From NCBI RefSeq assembly GCF_014644535.1, contig NZ_BMKW01000003.1, forward strand, positions 248,001 through 312,000: 64,000 nucleotides of DNA, read 5' to 3'. The notes under the pieces are model-generated. The model was given only the letters and a program-made list of their open reading frames with translations. It was not told the origin of the DNA and made no database searches. The DNA is from Neoroseomonas lacus. Its GTDB lineage: Bacteria > Pseudomonadota > Alphaproteobacteria > Acetobacterales > Acetobacteraceae. Shown here piece by piece: positions 18,742 to 28,339 of this stretch (positions are counted from its first letter, which is position 1; every line of letters starts with the position of its first letter). The position numbers and the translations under genes are program-made.

Positions 18742-20046
18742 CTAGATCGAACGGCCAGCGGTGGTGACGAAGTCGGGCTTCAGCGACTTGAGCCAGTCGG
18801 TGCTCTTCTGACCGACCGGCGCGGAGACCTGTGCGCCGGGATACAGCATCATCTCCTTCGGCACCGCGAAGGGGAAGCGGTCGTTGAAGGAGGACAGGCC
18901 GACGATCTGGTCCTCAAGCCCCTGGCCGTCCTCGCGCAGCGTGATGGTCGATGTCGGTGTCGGGAAGGTCAGGCCGCGGAACGCCCCGGCGAGTTCGGCA
19001 TCGGACGGCCAGGCCCCGTTCTTCGCCGCCACCGCCTTCTCCGTCGCTGCCTTCAGCGCCCACAGCGCCTGCGCGATGTGGTGGCAGGGATAGATCGGGT
19101 ATTCGTTGAACTTCTGCCGGTAGTCGCCGACGAACTTGTTGAACAGCGCCGGGTCCTTGGGCGCCGGATGATTATTCCAGTGGTCGCCGCGGGTGCCGAT
19201 GACATGGCCTTCCGGCATGGTGCGGCCCAGGATCTGCATCGACGCCTCGGCCACCGGCAGCACGAAGGTCGTGCGCTCATGCAGCCGGCGCTCGGTTGAC
19301 TGGCGAATCAGGGTGACGAGCTCGCCGCCCCAGGAGGTGGACAGCACCACATCCGGGCGCAGCGCCAGCAGGCGGGTGATCTCGGTCGAGAAATCGGTCG
19401 AGCCGAAGCGGGGGAACATCTCGGCCACCACGCGCACGCCGGGCTTCAGCGCGTCCATGCCAGCCTTCCACAGCTCCCACGAATCGCGGCCCCAGGCATA
19501 GTCTTGGTTGATCACGGCGACGGTGCGGATATTCGGCTTGGTCTTCAGCAGGTACAGCAGCGGCGCCAGGATCTCGGAGGTGCCATAGCCCTGGGTGCGG
19601 AAGGCGTAGTCGTAATGCGCTTCCTCGAAGATGCGCTGGGTCCCGCAATCCCACAGGATCGTGACCTTCTTCAGTTCGGTCGCCAACGGCGTGCAGGCGA
19701 GGCAGGAGCCGGAGGAGATCGCCGACATCATGACCTGCACGCCCTCGGACTGCACGAGGCGGCGGAATTCGCCCACCAGATGGTCCGTGCCGGGGCCTTC
19801 ATCAACGAAGATCGGGCGCACCGGCACGCCGGCGATCCCGCCCGCGGCGTTGATGTGCTCGACCAGCATCTCGCAGGCCTTGCGCGACGGCACGCCGAAC
19901 ACTGAGGCCGGCCCCGACAGGAAGGTGGTCACGCCGATCTTGAATTCGGCCGGCTTCTGCGCCGGCTGGGCGGACAGCGTCGCCGGCAGCAGCACGGTAC
20001 CGAAGCCGGCGGTCAGAGCCTCACGGCGCGTCAGGGCTGTCGTCAT
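18742..20046 (-). CDS. Liv-type ABC transporter periplasmic binding protein
   Basis: 434 aa, type I periplasmic binding fold (Peripla_BP_6). The signal peptide MTTALTRREALTAGFGTVLLP... ends near LSAQ and has a twin-Arg-like TRRE. Family segments are FKIGVTTFLSGPASVFGVPS and INAAGGIAGVPVRPIFVDEG. The ATG at 20046 is preceded by GGGAGGG. It is the first gene of a five-gene operon and defines the substrate of the transporter; the ligand is not deducible. Confidence 0.9.
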   Translation of the reverse strand: MTTALTRREALTAGFGTVLLPATLSAQPAQKPAEFKIGVTTFLSGPASVFGVPSRKACEMLVEHINAAGGIAGVPVRPIFVDEGPGTDHLVGEFRRLVQSEGVQVMMSAISSGSCLACTPLATELKKVTILWDCGTQRIFEEAHYDYAFRTQGYGTSEILAPLLYLLKTKPNIRTVAVINQDYAWGRDSWELWKAGMDALKPGVRVVAEMFPRFGSTDFSTEITRLLALRPDVVLSTSWGGELVTLIRQSTERRLHERTTFVLPVAEASMQILGRTMPEGHVIGTRGDHWNNHPAPKDPALFNKFVGDYRQKFNEYPIYPCHHIAQALWALKAATEKAVAAKNGAWPSDAELAGAFRGLTFPTPTSTITLREDGQGLEDQIVGLSSFNDRFPFAVPKEMMLYPGAQVSAPVGQKSTDWLKSLKPDFVTTAGRSI

Positions 20047-20218
20047 CCTGGGTCCCTCCCACGGGGTTACGGACCGGGGTTGGTCCCCGGGCTTGATGCA
20101 CGACAATGGACGCGCATCGCGTGACCGCGCAAGCCACCGCTCGCAGCCGCTGGCGACGGATTGACCATACCCGGCCGGCTTCCTAGCGTCCGCGCCCCCT
20201 GATGCTGCGGATGCGCCG

Positions 20219-21070
20219 ATGACCTCGATCCTGTCGATCCAGTCCTGGGTGGCCTATGGCCATGTGGGCAATGCCAGCGCGATCTTCCCGCTGCAGCGGC
20301 TGGGCGCCGAGGTCTGGGGCATCCACACGGTGCAGTTCTCCAACCACACCGGCTACGGCGCCTGGCGCGGCCAGGTCTTCGGCGCCGACCTCATCCAGGA
20401 CTGTGTCACCGGTATCGAGGAACGCGGCGTCCTGCCGCGCTGCGATGCCGTGCTGTCCGGCTATATGGGTTCGGCCGAGATCGGCACGGCGATCCTCGAT
20501 GCCGCTCGGCGCGTGAAGGCGGCCAACCCCGAGGCGCTGTGGTGCTGCGACCCGGTGATCGGCGATGTCGGCCGTGGCGTCTTCGTCCGCCCCGGCATCC
20601 CGGAATTCCTGCGCGACGAGGCGCTGCCCGAAGCCGACATCATCACCCCCAACCAGTTCGAGCTGGAATGGCTGACGGGCCGCGAGGTGACGACGCTGGA
20701 GGACGCCAAGGTGGCGGTCGCGGCATTGCAGGCGCGTGGGCCGCGCTGCGTGCTGGTCACCTCCCTGCGCCTGGCTGATACGCCGGAGGGCGAGATCGGC
20801 ATGCTGGCCGGGGAGGGCGGCCACTTCTGGCGGCTGTCCACGCCGATGCTGCCGCTGTCGGTGAACGGGGCAGGGGATGCGATCGCCGCGCTGTTCCTGT
20901 TCCATCGACTGCGCACCGGATCGGCGGAGGCAGCGCTGGTCGTCGCGGCCTCCTCGGTGTTCGGGTTGCTGCGGCGGACAGCGGAAGCCGGGTCGCGCGA
21001 GATCCTGACGGTCGCCGCGCAGGATGAGTTCGTCACGCCATCGCGGGTCTTTGCGGCGAGGGCCTGCTGA
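20219..21070 (+). CDS. pdxY: Pyridoxal kinase
   Basis: 283-aa ribokinase-fold enzyme phosphorylating pyridoxal in the B6 salvage pathway. Features: N-terminal [20 protein letters not shown] (substrate pocket), [16 protein letters not shown], the dinucleotide-site [17 protein letters not shown], and the anion-hole/base motif [12 protein letters not shown] with catalytic Asp. The family usually has G-T-GD at this last motif; N-G-A-G-D is a normal variant. It stands alone and converges with the protease gene, only 2 nt away. Confidence 0.93.
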   Translation: MTSILSIQSWVAYGHVGNASAIFPLQRLGAEVWGIHTVQFSNHTGYGAWRGQVFGADLIQDCVTGIEERGVLPRCDAVLSGYMGSAEIGTAILDAARRVKAANPEALWCCDPVIGDVGRGVFVRPGIPEFLRDEALPEADIITPNQFELEWLTGREVTTLEDAKVAVAALQARGPRCVLVTSLRLADTPEGEIGMLAGEGGHFWRLSTPMLPLSVNGAGDAIAALFLFHRLRTGSAEAALVVAASSVFGLLRRTAEAGSREILTVAAQDEFVTPSRVFAARAC

Positions 21071-21072
21071 CG

Positions 21073-23166
21073 TCAGCCGAGCAGCGTCTCCGTTTCATGG
21101 ATACGCAGCACGACGTCCTGGAAGTCGTTGTCGCTGATCGCGCCGATCAGGTCTTCGAAGCCGATCCACAGATCCTCGTCGCCTGATTGCAGCCCCGAGA
21201 GTACCTGCACCGATCCGCCTGGATTGTAGTTCGCCAGCGAGTGGAACACAGCCGCGCCGGTCAGGTCCCCCAGGCTGGCGCTGTGCAGGACCCAGGGCGT
21301 GTCGCCATCCGCGGCCCGGAAGGATAGGTCGTCCGGCAGGCTCTCATAGAACGCCGCCCCGTTCTGCACGAGGAAGAAGCCGATGCCCTCCCCCGCGCCG
21401 GGCGTTCCGAGCGCCATGGAGCCGCCGGCCGCCGATTCCGAGAGCACGTCGTCGAACAGGAGGCTGACATCGGCGATCGAGCCATCCGCCGCGATGCGGT
21501 AGGAGCCGACCATGTTGCGATAGCTCGTCGTCGCCGCTTCCAGCGTGACATTGAAGCTCACCATCCCGTCACCCGTCAGCAGGATGCTGTCGGCGATGCC
21601 ATTGATCGCCGCAGCCTCCACGGTCACATGCTCGGCGAGGTCCAGCAGGTAGGGGATGAAGGCGAGATGGGTGAATCCGTCCTCGCCGCTGCCGCGCGCC
21701 GCGGCAATGAAGTCGCCATCCGTGAACGCGCCATGCAGCGTGAAGCTGCTGTCCTGCAGCGCGAAGGTGGCCGAGGCCCCGTCATTGAAGACGCTGAAGG
21801 CCGAGCGCGCCGCCTGCGTGCCGAGGATCTGCACCGCATTGCCGCTGGCGAAATCCAGCACCGCATCGCCATCCAGGTCGCCGAGCTGGTCGCGCAGAAG
21901 GTTGCGCCCCGCGCCGAAGGTGATGCGGTCGGCACCTGACCCGGCGCTGATGGTGTCGTCGCCAAGCCCGCCATCGATGGTGTCGTTGCCGGCCCCGGAG
22001 GTCAGGCCGTTGTCGGCATCATTGCCGATCAGCTGGTCATTGCCGCTGCCGGTGATGAGGTTGCCGACCAGTGAGCGCGCATCGCCTCGATACAGCAGCG
22101 CGTTGTAGATATTGCCCTGCGCCTGGTACGCCGCCGTGCCTTCCGGCGCCTGGTCGTTGAGGTCGGCGATCTGGCCCGAGGAGAAGCGCAGCCATTGGCC
22201 GGGCCGCAGATCGGCTAGCTGGTCCTCATTGAAGTTGCTGAGGTCGTAGGTCGCGCTCGCGCCCTGGGTCCAAACCGTGGAAAGGATCTTGCCTGTCTCG
22301 CTGGCCCCGGTGAAGGCCGCTGCGACGCCATTGATGTATTGCTGGCCAGTGACGGCATCCCAGCTGTAGACGGCCTCGGTGCCGACCTTGCCGAAATTGG
22401 CACCGTAATAGGCCTGCAGCGCGGCGATGTCGTACATCATGTAGCTCTGCGGCGCGGAACCGACCCAAGCTTCCGAGGCCCCGCCCGCGGCATCCGCGCC
22501 GAGATAGCTGGCATAGGTCATGACCGAGAACTCGTTGTCGTTCCGGTCGGCCGAGAGGGTGCGCCCGAAGCCGTCGTCATGGCCATGCTTCAGGCCGAAG
22601 GCGTGCCCCATCTCATGCATGACGGTGTTGAAGTGGTCGGTGCCGAAGAAGGCTGCCGTTGGCGGCGTGCCGTTGCCACCCAGCCAGGTATCGCCGGCGG
22701 AGCGGCTGTCGCTCTCGGCGTAGTTCAGGTTGTCGTTGGGCGGGAATCGCGATTCCGAACCGGACTGGCCATAGGCCGCGAAGCGGAAGGTCGCATCCGC
22801 GGCGCTCGGCGATGCCGCCTCGACGAAGGTCAGCTGCGTGTAGGAGGCGACAAGCCCCATCGCCGCCACCGCCGCCGCCTTCTGCAATTCGGTGGCCGGC
22901 GCGAAGGTGTCGAGGGGGTTCTCGTCATCGTCGTCGTCGCCTGGCTCGCCCGGATCGGAGGTGGGATACCCGCTCGGCGCGCCGGTGTAGTCGGTGACAA
23001 GGGTGGGGAAGGCGTAGGTGATGACGCTCGCGGCCTCGCTGCCGCCAAAGGATGTCGTCCAGCGTTCATCCATCATGACCGCGCGCGTATTCGCATCGAG
23101 GCTCGAGGAGTCGAACGAGCCACCGTGAAGGCCGCCCTTCGCGCCTGTGTAGAACGCTCCCGACAT
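21073..23166 (-). CDS. Serralysin-like RTX metalloprotease with C-terminal DUF4114
   Basis: 697 aa, no Sec signal. The zinc site HEMGHAFGLKH is at residues 184-194 with a SVMTY Met-turn about 30 residues on, placing it in the M10B serralysin family. An Asp-rich stretch (DPGEPGDDDDDENP) precedes the catalytic core. RTX-like calcium repeats (GSGNDQLIGN, GAGNDTIDGGLGDDTIS) lie at about 370-420. The C-terminus (about 560-690; EGIGFFLVQNG, DLWIGFEDL, DNDFQDVVLRI) reads as DUF4114. Expected export is by a type I system, but no T1SS genes are nearby. The ATG at 23166 is preferred over a TTG at 23196. Confidence 0.88.
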   Translation of the reverse strand: MSGAFYTGAKGGLHGGSFDSSSLDANTRAVMMDERWTTSFGGSEAASVITYAFPTLVTDYTGAPSGYPTSDPGEPGDDDDDENPLDTFAPATELQKAAAVAAMGLVASYTQLTFVEAASPSAADATFRFAAYGQSGSESRFPPNDNLNYAESDSRSAGDTWLGGNGTPPTAAFFGTDHFNTVMHEMGHAFGLKHGHDDGFGRTLSADRNDNEFSVMTYASYLGADAAGGASEAWVGSAPQSYMMYDIAALQAYYGANFGKVGTEAVYSWDAVTGQQYINGVAAAFTGASETGKILSTVWTQGASATYDLSNFNEDQLADLRPGQWLRFSSGQIADLNDQAPEGTAAYQAQGNIYNALLYRGDARSLVGNLITGSGNDQLIGNDADNGLTSGAGNDTIDGGLGDDTISAGSGADRITFGAGRNLLRDQLGDLDGDAVLDFASGNAVQILGTQAARSAFSVFNDGASATFALQDSSFTLHGAFTDGDFIAAARGSGEDGFTHLAFIPYLLDLAEHVTVEAAAINGIADSILLTGDGMVSFNVTLEAATTSYRNMVGSYRIAADGSIADVSLLFDDVLSESAAGGSMALGTPGAGEGIGFFLVQNGAAFYESLPDDLSFRAADGDTPWVLHSASLGDLTGAAVFHSLANYNPGGSVQVLSGLQSGDEDLWIGFEDLIGAISDNDFQDVVLRIHETETLLG

Positions 23167-23195
23167 GACGCTGGTTCCCCGTACGCTCGCAGACA

Positions 23196-23222
23196 AGAAA
23201 ACACCCCGCCGGGCGACGGGGC
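23196..23222 (-). terminator. Terminator between the amidohydrolase and protease genes
   Basis: On the minus strand CCCCG and CGGGG pair around an 8-nt loop (23221-23204), followed by TGTTTTCT. It lies about 150 nt after the stop of the amidohydrolase gene and about 30 nt before the protease start, so it could also act as an attenuator for the protease. Confidence 0.55.
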
Positions 23223-23367
23223 GCGACGCTCATGCGAGCGCATGCTTCATAGAAACGCTGAGACGACGCGCTTCGACAAGCCTCCGCGCATCACCTCTGC
23301 GCGCCGTGCGGATGACCATTGCGTGAACCGCGCGCGGCCCGCCCCCGCGTCAGGCCGCGCGGCTGGA

Positions 23368-24822
23368 TCACACCCGGTTGCGCGTCACCAACCGCCCCGG
23401 CTTCTCCCCCGTCGCGCCCTTGCCCGCGACGAAGGTCGGCACGCCATTTGCCCAGACCTCGTCGATGCCGAGGCTCTCCTGCTTTGGCTCCTCGAAGGTC
23501 GCGCGATCGATCACCGTATCCGCGTCGAACAGTACCAGGTCGGCATAGGCCCCTTCGCGGATCTCGCCGCGGTCGATCATGCCGAACAGCGAGGCGGTGC
23601 GCCCCGTCATCTTGTGGATCGCGGTCTCCATGCTGAACAGCCGCAACTGCCGCGCATAAAGCCCGAGCACGCGCGGGAAGGTGCCCCACAGCCGCGGATG
23701 CGGGTGCGCGTCATGCGGAATGCCGTCCGATCCGATGACGGAAGACGGATGCGCCATGATCCGCCGCACATCCTCCTCATCCATCTGCCAGGTCACCTGG
23801 CCGGCCGGCAGCAGACGTTCGGCGGCAAGGCGGATATCGGTGTTCCAGCCACGCGCGATGTCGGCGAGGTACTTGCCCGCCATCTCCGGATGCGGCACGG
23901 ACCAGGTGATCATCACCTTCACGTCGTCGCGCAGCCGGTCCGGCATCAGCACGGTCGAGCCGGCCGGATATGGATACATGTCGAAGAACACGTCCTGCGT
24001 CTGGTTGAAGGCGTCGATCAGCGCCAGCGTCTGGGGCGAGCGGCCGTAATTCTCCGGCATCGAGCATTTGTGGTGGCTGATCCACACCGGCACGCCGACG
24101 CGCTTGCCGATCTTCGCCGTCTCCTCGATCGAGGCGCAGACGCGATCCGCCTCATCACGCATATGGGTGACGTAGATGCCGCCCATGGCGCGCAGCGGCT
24201 CGGCCACCGCGATCACCTCCTCCGTCGTCGCATGCATGTTGAGCGGGTAGTACAGCCCGGTCGAGAAGCCCGAAGCACCCTCGGCCAGCGAGTTCTTCAC
24301 CCGCAGCCGCATGTGTTCGATCTCGGAATCCTTGGCGACGCGCATCACGTCGCCGTCCATGGCTTCGACGCGCATCGTCTGATGGCCGACCAGGGCGAAG
24401 GTGTTCACCTCCGAGCCGCGCTTCTTCAACTCATGCGCGTAGTCGCCGAAGCTGTCGAAGCGCCACCAGCCCTCCTCGCCGATCAGGTCGAGCGGCGGCG
24501 GCGGGAGGCGCTTGAAGCGGGCAGGGGAGAGCGACACGCCGCAATTGCCGACGACCACCGTCGTCACGCCCTGGCTGATCTTGCAGGTCATGCACTCCGG
24601 GCCGCACATCACTGCGCGGTCGTCATGGGTGTGCGCGTCGATGAAGCCGGGCGCCAAGGCCTTGCCACCCGCGATGATCTCGCGATCGGCCGAGGCGGCG
24701 CCGAGGTCGCCCACCGCGACGATGCGGTCCCCCGTGACGCCTACATCGCCGCGCCGGCGCGGCCCGCCGGTGCCGTCGAAGATCGTTGCATCGCGGATGA
24801 TGAGGTCGCAGCGCAGAGCCAT
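23368..24822 (-). CDS. N-acyl-D-amino-acid deacylase (D-aminoacylase-like amidohydrolase)
   Basis: 484-aa member of the amidohydrolase superfamily. The metal-binding HxH is in GFIDAHTHDD (His64, His66), the bridging Cys region is VVVGNCGVSLSP, and further ligand segments are VTHMRDEADRV and PVWISHHKC. GSDGIPHDAHPHPRLWGTFPR carries the catalytic Asp typical of D-aminoacylases. Likely hydrolyses N-acyl-D-amino acids or related amides in the cytoplasm. The ATG at 24822 gives the standard beginning MALRCDLIIRDATIFDG. The PaaK-like gene lies upstream on the same strand. Confidence 0.9.
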   Translation of the reverse strand: MALRCDLIIRDATIFDGTGGPRRRGDVGVTGDRIVAVGDLGAASADREIIAGGKALAPGFIDAHTHDDRAVMCGPECMTCKISQGVTTVVVGNCGVSLSPARFKRLPPPPLDLIGEEGWWRFDSFGDYAHELKKRGSEVNTFALVGHQTMRVEAMDGDVMRVAKDSEIEHMRLRVKNSLAEGASGFSTGLYYPLNMHATTEEVIAVAEPLRAMGGIYVTHMRDEADRVCASIEETAKIGKRVGVPVWISHHKCSMPENYGRSPQTLALIDAFNQTQDVFFDMYPYPAGSTVLMPDRLRDDVKVMITWSVPHPEMAGKYLADIARGWNTDIRLAAERLLPAGQVTWQMDEEDVRRIMAHPSSVIGSDGIPHDAHPHPRLWGTFPRVLGLYARQLRLFSMETAIHKMTGRTASLFGMIDRGEIREGAYADLVLFDADTVIDRATFEEPKQESLGIDEVWANGVPTFVAGKGATGEKPGRLVTRNRV

Positions 24823-24969
24823 GGTGCCAGTTCCGAACAAGGTGAGCGCCGGGATCATGGCGCGGGTGGACGGCGCGCGAAACCCCGGGCGGCGGCTAGG
24901 GCGGTTCCCTGAGGGTGGAAGCGCGCTCGCCTTGCTTGTTCGAGCGTCATCAGCCGGCCGGGATCTGCT

Positions 24970-26385
24970 CTACCCGCTCTCCGGTATGTCGCAGACGAAA
25001 TCCTCGAACTTGCCGGCGGTGGTGCGCGGCAGTTCTGCCATCGCTTCGACCGTCACCCGGAAGCCGGCGCCGAACTTCTTCCGCGCCCAGGCGATGACGG
25101 CCGCCTCCTCCGCCGCGCTTGGCGGCCGGGTCACGGCCAGCGCGACATGCAGATGGTCCAGCGCTTTCTGCTCGATTCGGTACTGGCGCAGCGGCGGCAC
25201 CGCCTCCACCAAGCCCGCCAGGTCGCCGGAAGACAGCAACGGCCAGCGCCGTTCCCCACCGGGCAGACGCAGCATGTTCTGTCGTCGCCCCAGGATGCGG
25301 GTCAGCACCGGCAGCCCCCGCCCGCAGGGGCAGGGCGGACCTACTTCCGCCATATCGCCGATATCGTAGCGGATCAGCGGCATGGCGAGGTTGTGCAGCG
25401 GCGTCACCAGCACCCGACCGGTTTCGCCCGGCGCGCAGGCTTGCCCATCCTCGCCGATGACCTCGACGCGCAGCCCTTCCGACTGCACATGGTAATGCGG
25501 ATGGTCCGGGCATTGCAGCGCGAGGTAGCCCGCTTCCCGCGTGCTGTAGACATCGGCCACGGTGACATTCCAGGCCGCCTCGATCGCTTGCCGTGCCTCC
25601 GGCCGCAGCGCCTCCGCGATGGTCATCGCCTGTCGTAGCCGGGGTAGGCGCGAGCCCGCTTCCCGTGACGCCGCGGCGAGCCGGGCGAGGATGCTCGGAT
25701 GTGACAGGACGTAGTCCGGATCCTGCCGGACCAGCCATTCCAGCTGCTGGTCCACGGGCGTCGTCACGTTCAGGCTGACCAGCCGCCCTGTCTCGAACAC
25801 GCCGGCGCTGGAGAAGCCCCAGCCCTGCTGCGTGTCGCCCTGCGGGTAGGCGGCCTTGCCCGCACTGCTCTCGCGGATCACCGCCAGCGTCCCGGTCAGG
25901 TCGCGGCAATGCCAAAGATGGTCGCGGATGGTGAAGGCGCTCCAGACGAGTTCCCAGAGCTGGCTGCGCACGGCGCGGATCGGCCGCCCGGTTGAGCCGG
26001 AGGTGAAGACCTCGCGGTATTCACCGTGACCCGGCGGCAGCGCATCGGCGAGCATCGCCTCGCTGGCATCCGCCGCCTGGATCTCCTCCCGCCGAAGGAT
26101 CGGCAGCCTCTGCCAGGCCGCTTCCCATGCCGTGGCGTCGGCGGCATCCGGCCAGTCACGCGGCAGACGGCTGCCGTAGAATGGAACCCGGTCGCGCGAA
26201 TGTGACAACAACACGGACAATTGGCGGCGCTGGGCCTGCTGCAGCCGTTCCGTCGGCCACCATTGCGATTGTTCGAGCTGAAACAGGATCGCAAGCAGCG
26301 CGGCGCCCGGCGCGTCGGGCAGCGCGGGCCACGCTATTCCTGGGGTGGCCGAGACGATAGTGAGCGGAGGGGCGCTGCGATCCAT
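24970..26385 (-). CDS. PaaK-like adenylate-forming ligase
   Basis: 471 aa related to phenylacetate-CoA ligase. The N-terminal region has LLSHSRDRVPFYGSRLP as in PaaK. The P-loop-like AMP motif is VFTSGSTGRPIRAV, then DVYSTREAGYLALQCP, MPLIRYDIGDMAEVGP with the conserved Asp, and a C-terminal TTAGKFEDFV carrying the adenylation Lys. CPCGRGLPVL supplies a Cys pair seen in this family. It probably activates a carboxylic acid as acyl-AMP or acyl-CoA; substrate unknown. It is divergent from the Pro/Tyr-rich protein gene. Confidence 0.8.
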   Translation of the reverse strand: MDRSAPPLTIVSATPGIAWPALPDAPGAALLAILFQLEQSQWWPTERLQQAQRRQLSVLLSHSRDRVPFYGSRLPRDWPDAADATAWEAAWQRLPILRREEIQAADASEAMLADALPPGHGEYREVFTSGSTGRPIRAVRSQLWELVWSAFTIRDHLWHCRDLTGTLAVIRESSAGKAAYPQGDTQQGWGFSSAGVFETGRLVSLNVTTPVDQQLEWLVRQDPDYVLSHPSILARLAAASREAGSRLPRLRQAMTIAEALRPEARQAIEAAWNVTVADVYSTREAGYLALQCPDHPHYHVQSEGLRVEVIGEDGQACAPGETGRVLVTPLHNLAMPLIRYDIGDMAEVGPPCPCGRGLPVLTRILGRRQNMLRLPGGERRWPLLSSGDLAGLVEAVPPLRQYRIEQKALDHLHVALAVTRPPSAAEEAAVIAWARKKFGAGFRVTVEAMAELPRTTAGKFEDFVCDIPESG

Positions 26386-26497
26386 GCGCTCTCATATCCA
26401 GAACTTGTGTCGCCGCCATGCCGGACTTGCCACGACTCTGTCATATCGCGATGACACTCTCATATCGTTTAAGAGCGACTGGCATCCGGAGGGACCG

Positions 26498-26938
26498 ATG
26501 CGACCTGTGACGATCAGCGCGATTCTGCTCGGCGTCGCCCATGTGGCGCTGGCGGGTGGGGCCGACGCCGCGATGCCGCGCATCGCTGGGGCGTCCATGG
26601 TGGCCACCGACGGTGCCGATGGCGGAACCGGCACGACGCTGGCGCGCGCCGGCGGCAACCCCTTCCTGGCGGTGCCGGAGGCACGCCCGTCGGCGCTGCT
26701 GCCGGCCGGGGACGGGGGCGAAGGCGGTCGCGGTCGCTGGCGCCGAGGCGGCTATGGGCCTCCGGGCTATTACTACGGCTGGGCGCCGCCACCACCGGTC
26801 TATTACGCGCCGCCGCCACCCCGGTATTATCGGCCGCCACCGGTCTACTACGCCCCGCCGCCGCCGGTTTATTATGCGCCGCCACCGCCGGTCTATTACG
26901 CGCCGCAACCCGGGGTGAGCCTGAACTTCCGCTTCTGA
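26498..26938 (+). CDS. Secreted Pro/Tyr-rich repeat protein
   Basis: 146 aa. The signal peptide MRPVTISAILLGVAHVALAGGADA precedes a central Gly/Arg region and a tail of near-perfect PPPPVYYA units (about residues 92-137), ending GVSLNFRF. A terminal Phe after an alternating hydrophobic stretch resembles outer-membrane-protein C-termini, but the protein is too short for a barrel. The ATG at 26498 has GGAGGG 6 nt upstream. Function unknown; the tail may be an extended cell-envelope spacer. Confidence 0.7.
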   Translation: MRPVTISAILLGVAHVALAGGADAAMPRIAGASMVATDGADGGTGTTLARAGGNPFLAVPEARPSALLPAGDGGEGGRGRWRRGGYGPPGYYYGWAPPPPVYYAPPPPRYYRPPPVYYAPPPPVYYAPPPPVYYAPQPGVSLNFRF

Positions 26939-27073
26939 ACCGCGCTTCAGCCATGCGCCGTCAGGCGCATGGCCATGCGATGGTCGCCCGTGGCCGCCGC
27001 GCTTGCGCCTGGCTGCAACCCATGCAACGGGCTGGATCGCAACCTCGAAGCACTATCGGGAGACGTCCAGACC

Positions 27074-28318
27074 ATGACCATCGTGAACCGCCGCCAGATC
27101 CTGGCGGGGGGCGCCGTCGCCGGTGCCGCGACCCTGACCTCCGGCCGCGCCTGGGCGCAGGCCCATGACCAGGTCATCCGCATCGGCGTGCTCGCAGATT
27201 TCTCCGGCCCGTATCGCTCCACCTCCGGCCCGACCAGCCTCGCCGCCGCGCAGCAGGCGGTCGAGGACCTCGGCATGACCAATCGGGGCATCAAGGTCGA
27301 GGTCATCCAGGGTGACCACCAGAACCGCCCCGATGCCGCCCTCGCGCTCGCCCGCCGCTGGATCGACCAGGACGGCGTGGACATGATCTGCGAGGTGAAC
27401 AATTCCGCCATCGCCCTCGCCGTCGCCAATCTGGTGAAGGATAAGGACAAGGTGCAGCTCGCCTCGGGCGCGGCCTCTTCGGCGCTGACCGGGCCGCAAT
27501 GCACGGCGAACACCATCCAATGGACCTACGACACCTGGATGTTCTCGAATGTGGTCGGCGGTGCCTCGGTGCGCGCCGGCGGCGACACCTGGTACATGAT
27601 CACCGCCGACTACGCCTTCGGCCACCAGCTCGAACGCGACGTCGGCGCCTTCGTGCAGAAGGCCGGCGGGCGCGTGCTGGGTTCGGCGCGCTACCCCTTC
27701 CCGGGCACCGCCGACTTCTCCTCCTTCCTGCTGCAGGCGCAGGCCTCCCGCGCCAAGGTGGTCGGCCTCGCCATGGCGGCGGCGGATATGGTGAACTGCG
27801 TCAAGCAGGCCCATGAATTCGGCCTGACGCGGCGCGGCGCGCAGCTCGCGGGCATGATCATGTTCGTACAGGACATCAAGGCGATCGGCCTCGAAGCCGC
27901 CCAGGGCATGCTGCTGTCGGAGGTCTTCTATCACGACCTCAACGACCGCACCCGCGGCCTCGCCCAGCGCATCCTCCGCCGCACGCCCGACAACATGCCG
28001 GGCCAGGAACATGCCGGCACCTATTCCTGCGTCATCCACTACCTCAAGGCGGTGATGGAAGTCGGCGTGGCGCGGGCCAAGGCGTCGGGCCTCGATGTCG
28101 TCACCATGATGAAGCGCATGCCGACCGATGACGACGCCTTCGGCCCCGGCCTGGTGCGCCAGGATGGTCGCAAGATCCACCCTGCCTATCTGTTCCAGGT
28201 GAAGACGCCGGCGGAAAGCCATGGGCCATGGGACTTCTACAATCTGAAGGCGACCGTGACGGGCGATGAGGCCTTCCGCCCGATGAACGAGGGCGGCTGC
28301 CCCCTGGTTCGCGGCTGA
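27074..28318 (+). CDS. Orphan Liv-type ABC substrate-binding protein
   Basis: 414 aa, Peripla_BP_6 family. A Tat/Sec-like signal NRRQILAGGAVAGAATLTSG ends near AWAQ. Fold segments are IRIGVLADFSGPYRSTSGPT, IKVEVIQGDHQNRPDAALAL and WYMITADYAFGHQLERDVG. No permease or ATPase gene adjoins, so it may serve a transporter encoded elsewhere. The ATG at 27074 was chosen because it begins the signal peptide; the longer frame from 26969 has no support. Confidence 0.88.
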   Translation: MTIVNRRQILAGGAVAGAATLTSGRAWAQAHDQVIRIGVLADFSGPYRSTSGPTSLAAAQQAVEDLGMTNRGIKVEVIQGDHQNRPDAALALARRWIDQDGVDMICEVNNSAIALAVANLVKDKDKVQLASGAASSALTGPQCTANTIQWTYDTWMFSNVVGGASVRAGGDTWYMITADYAFGHQLERDVGAFVQKAGGRVLGSARYPFPGTADFSSFLLQAQASRAKVVGLAMAAADMVNCVKQAHEFGLTRRGAQLAGMIMFVQDIKAIGLEAAQGMLLSEVFYHDLNDRTRGLAQRILRRTPDNMPGQEHAGTYSCVIHYLKAVMEVGVARAKASGLDVVTMMKRMPTDDDAFGPGLVRQDGRKIHPAYLFQVKTPAESHGPWDFYNLKATVTGDEAFRPMNEGGCPLVRG

Positions 28319-28339
28319 CCGGGACGGCGCGGCGCCTGC

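Noticed and set aside
23232..23250. CATGCG-AG-CGCATG palindrome as an operator
   Set aside because: It is short, has only one copy, and cannot be told from chance in this sequence; left unannotated.
22339..24912. Very long plus-strand open frame (857 codons) opposite the protease and amidohydrolase genes
   Set aside because: It is antisense to two well-supported genes, its translation is His/Arg/Gly-rich without any recognisable domain, and long antisense frames are expected at this GC content.
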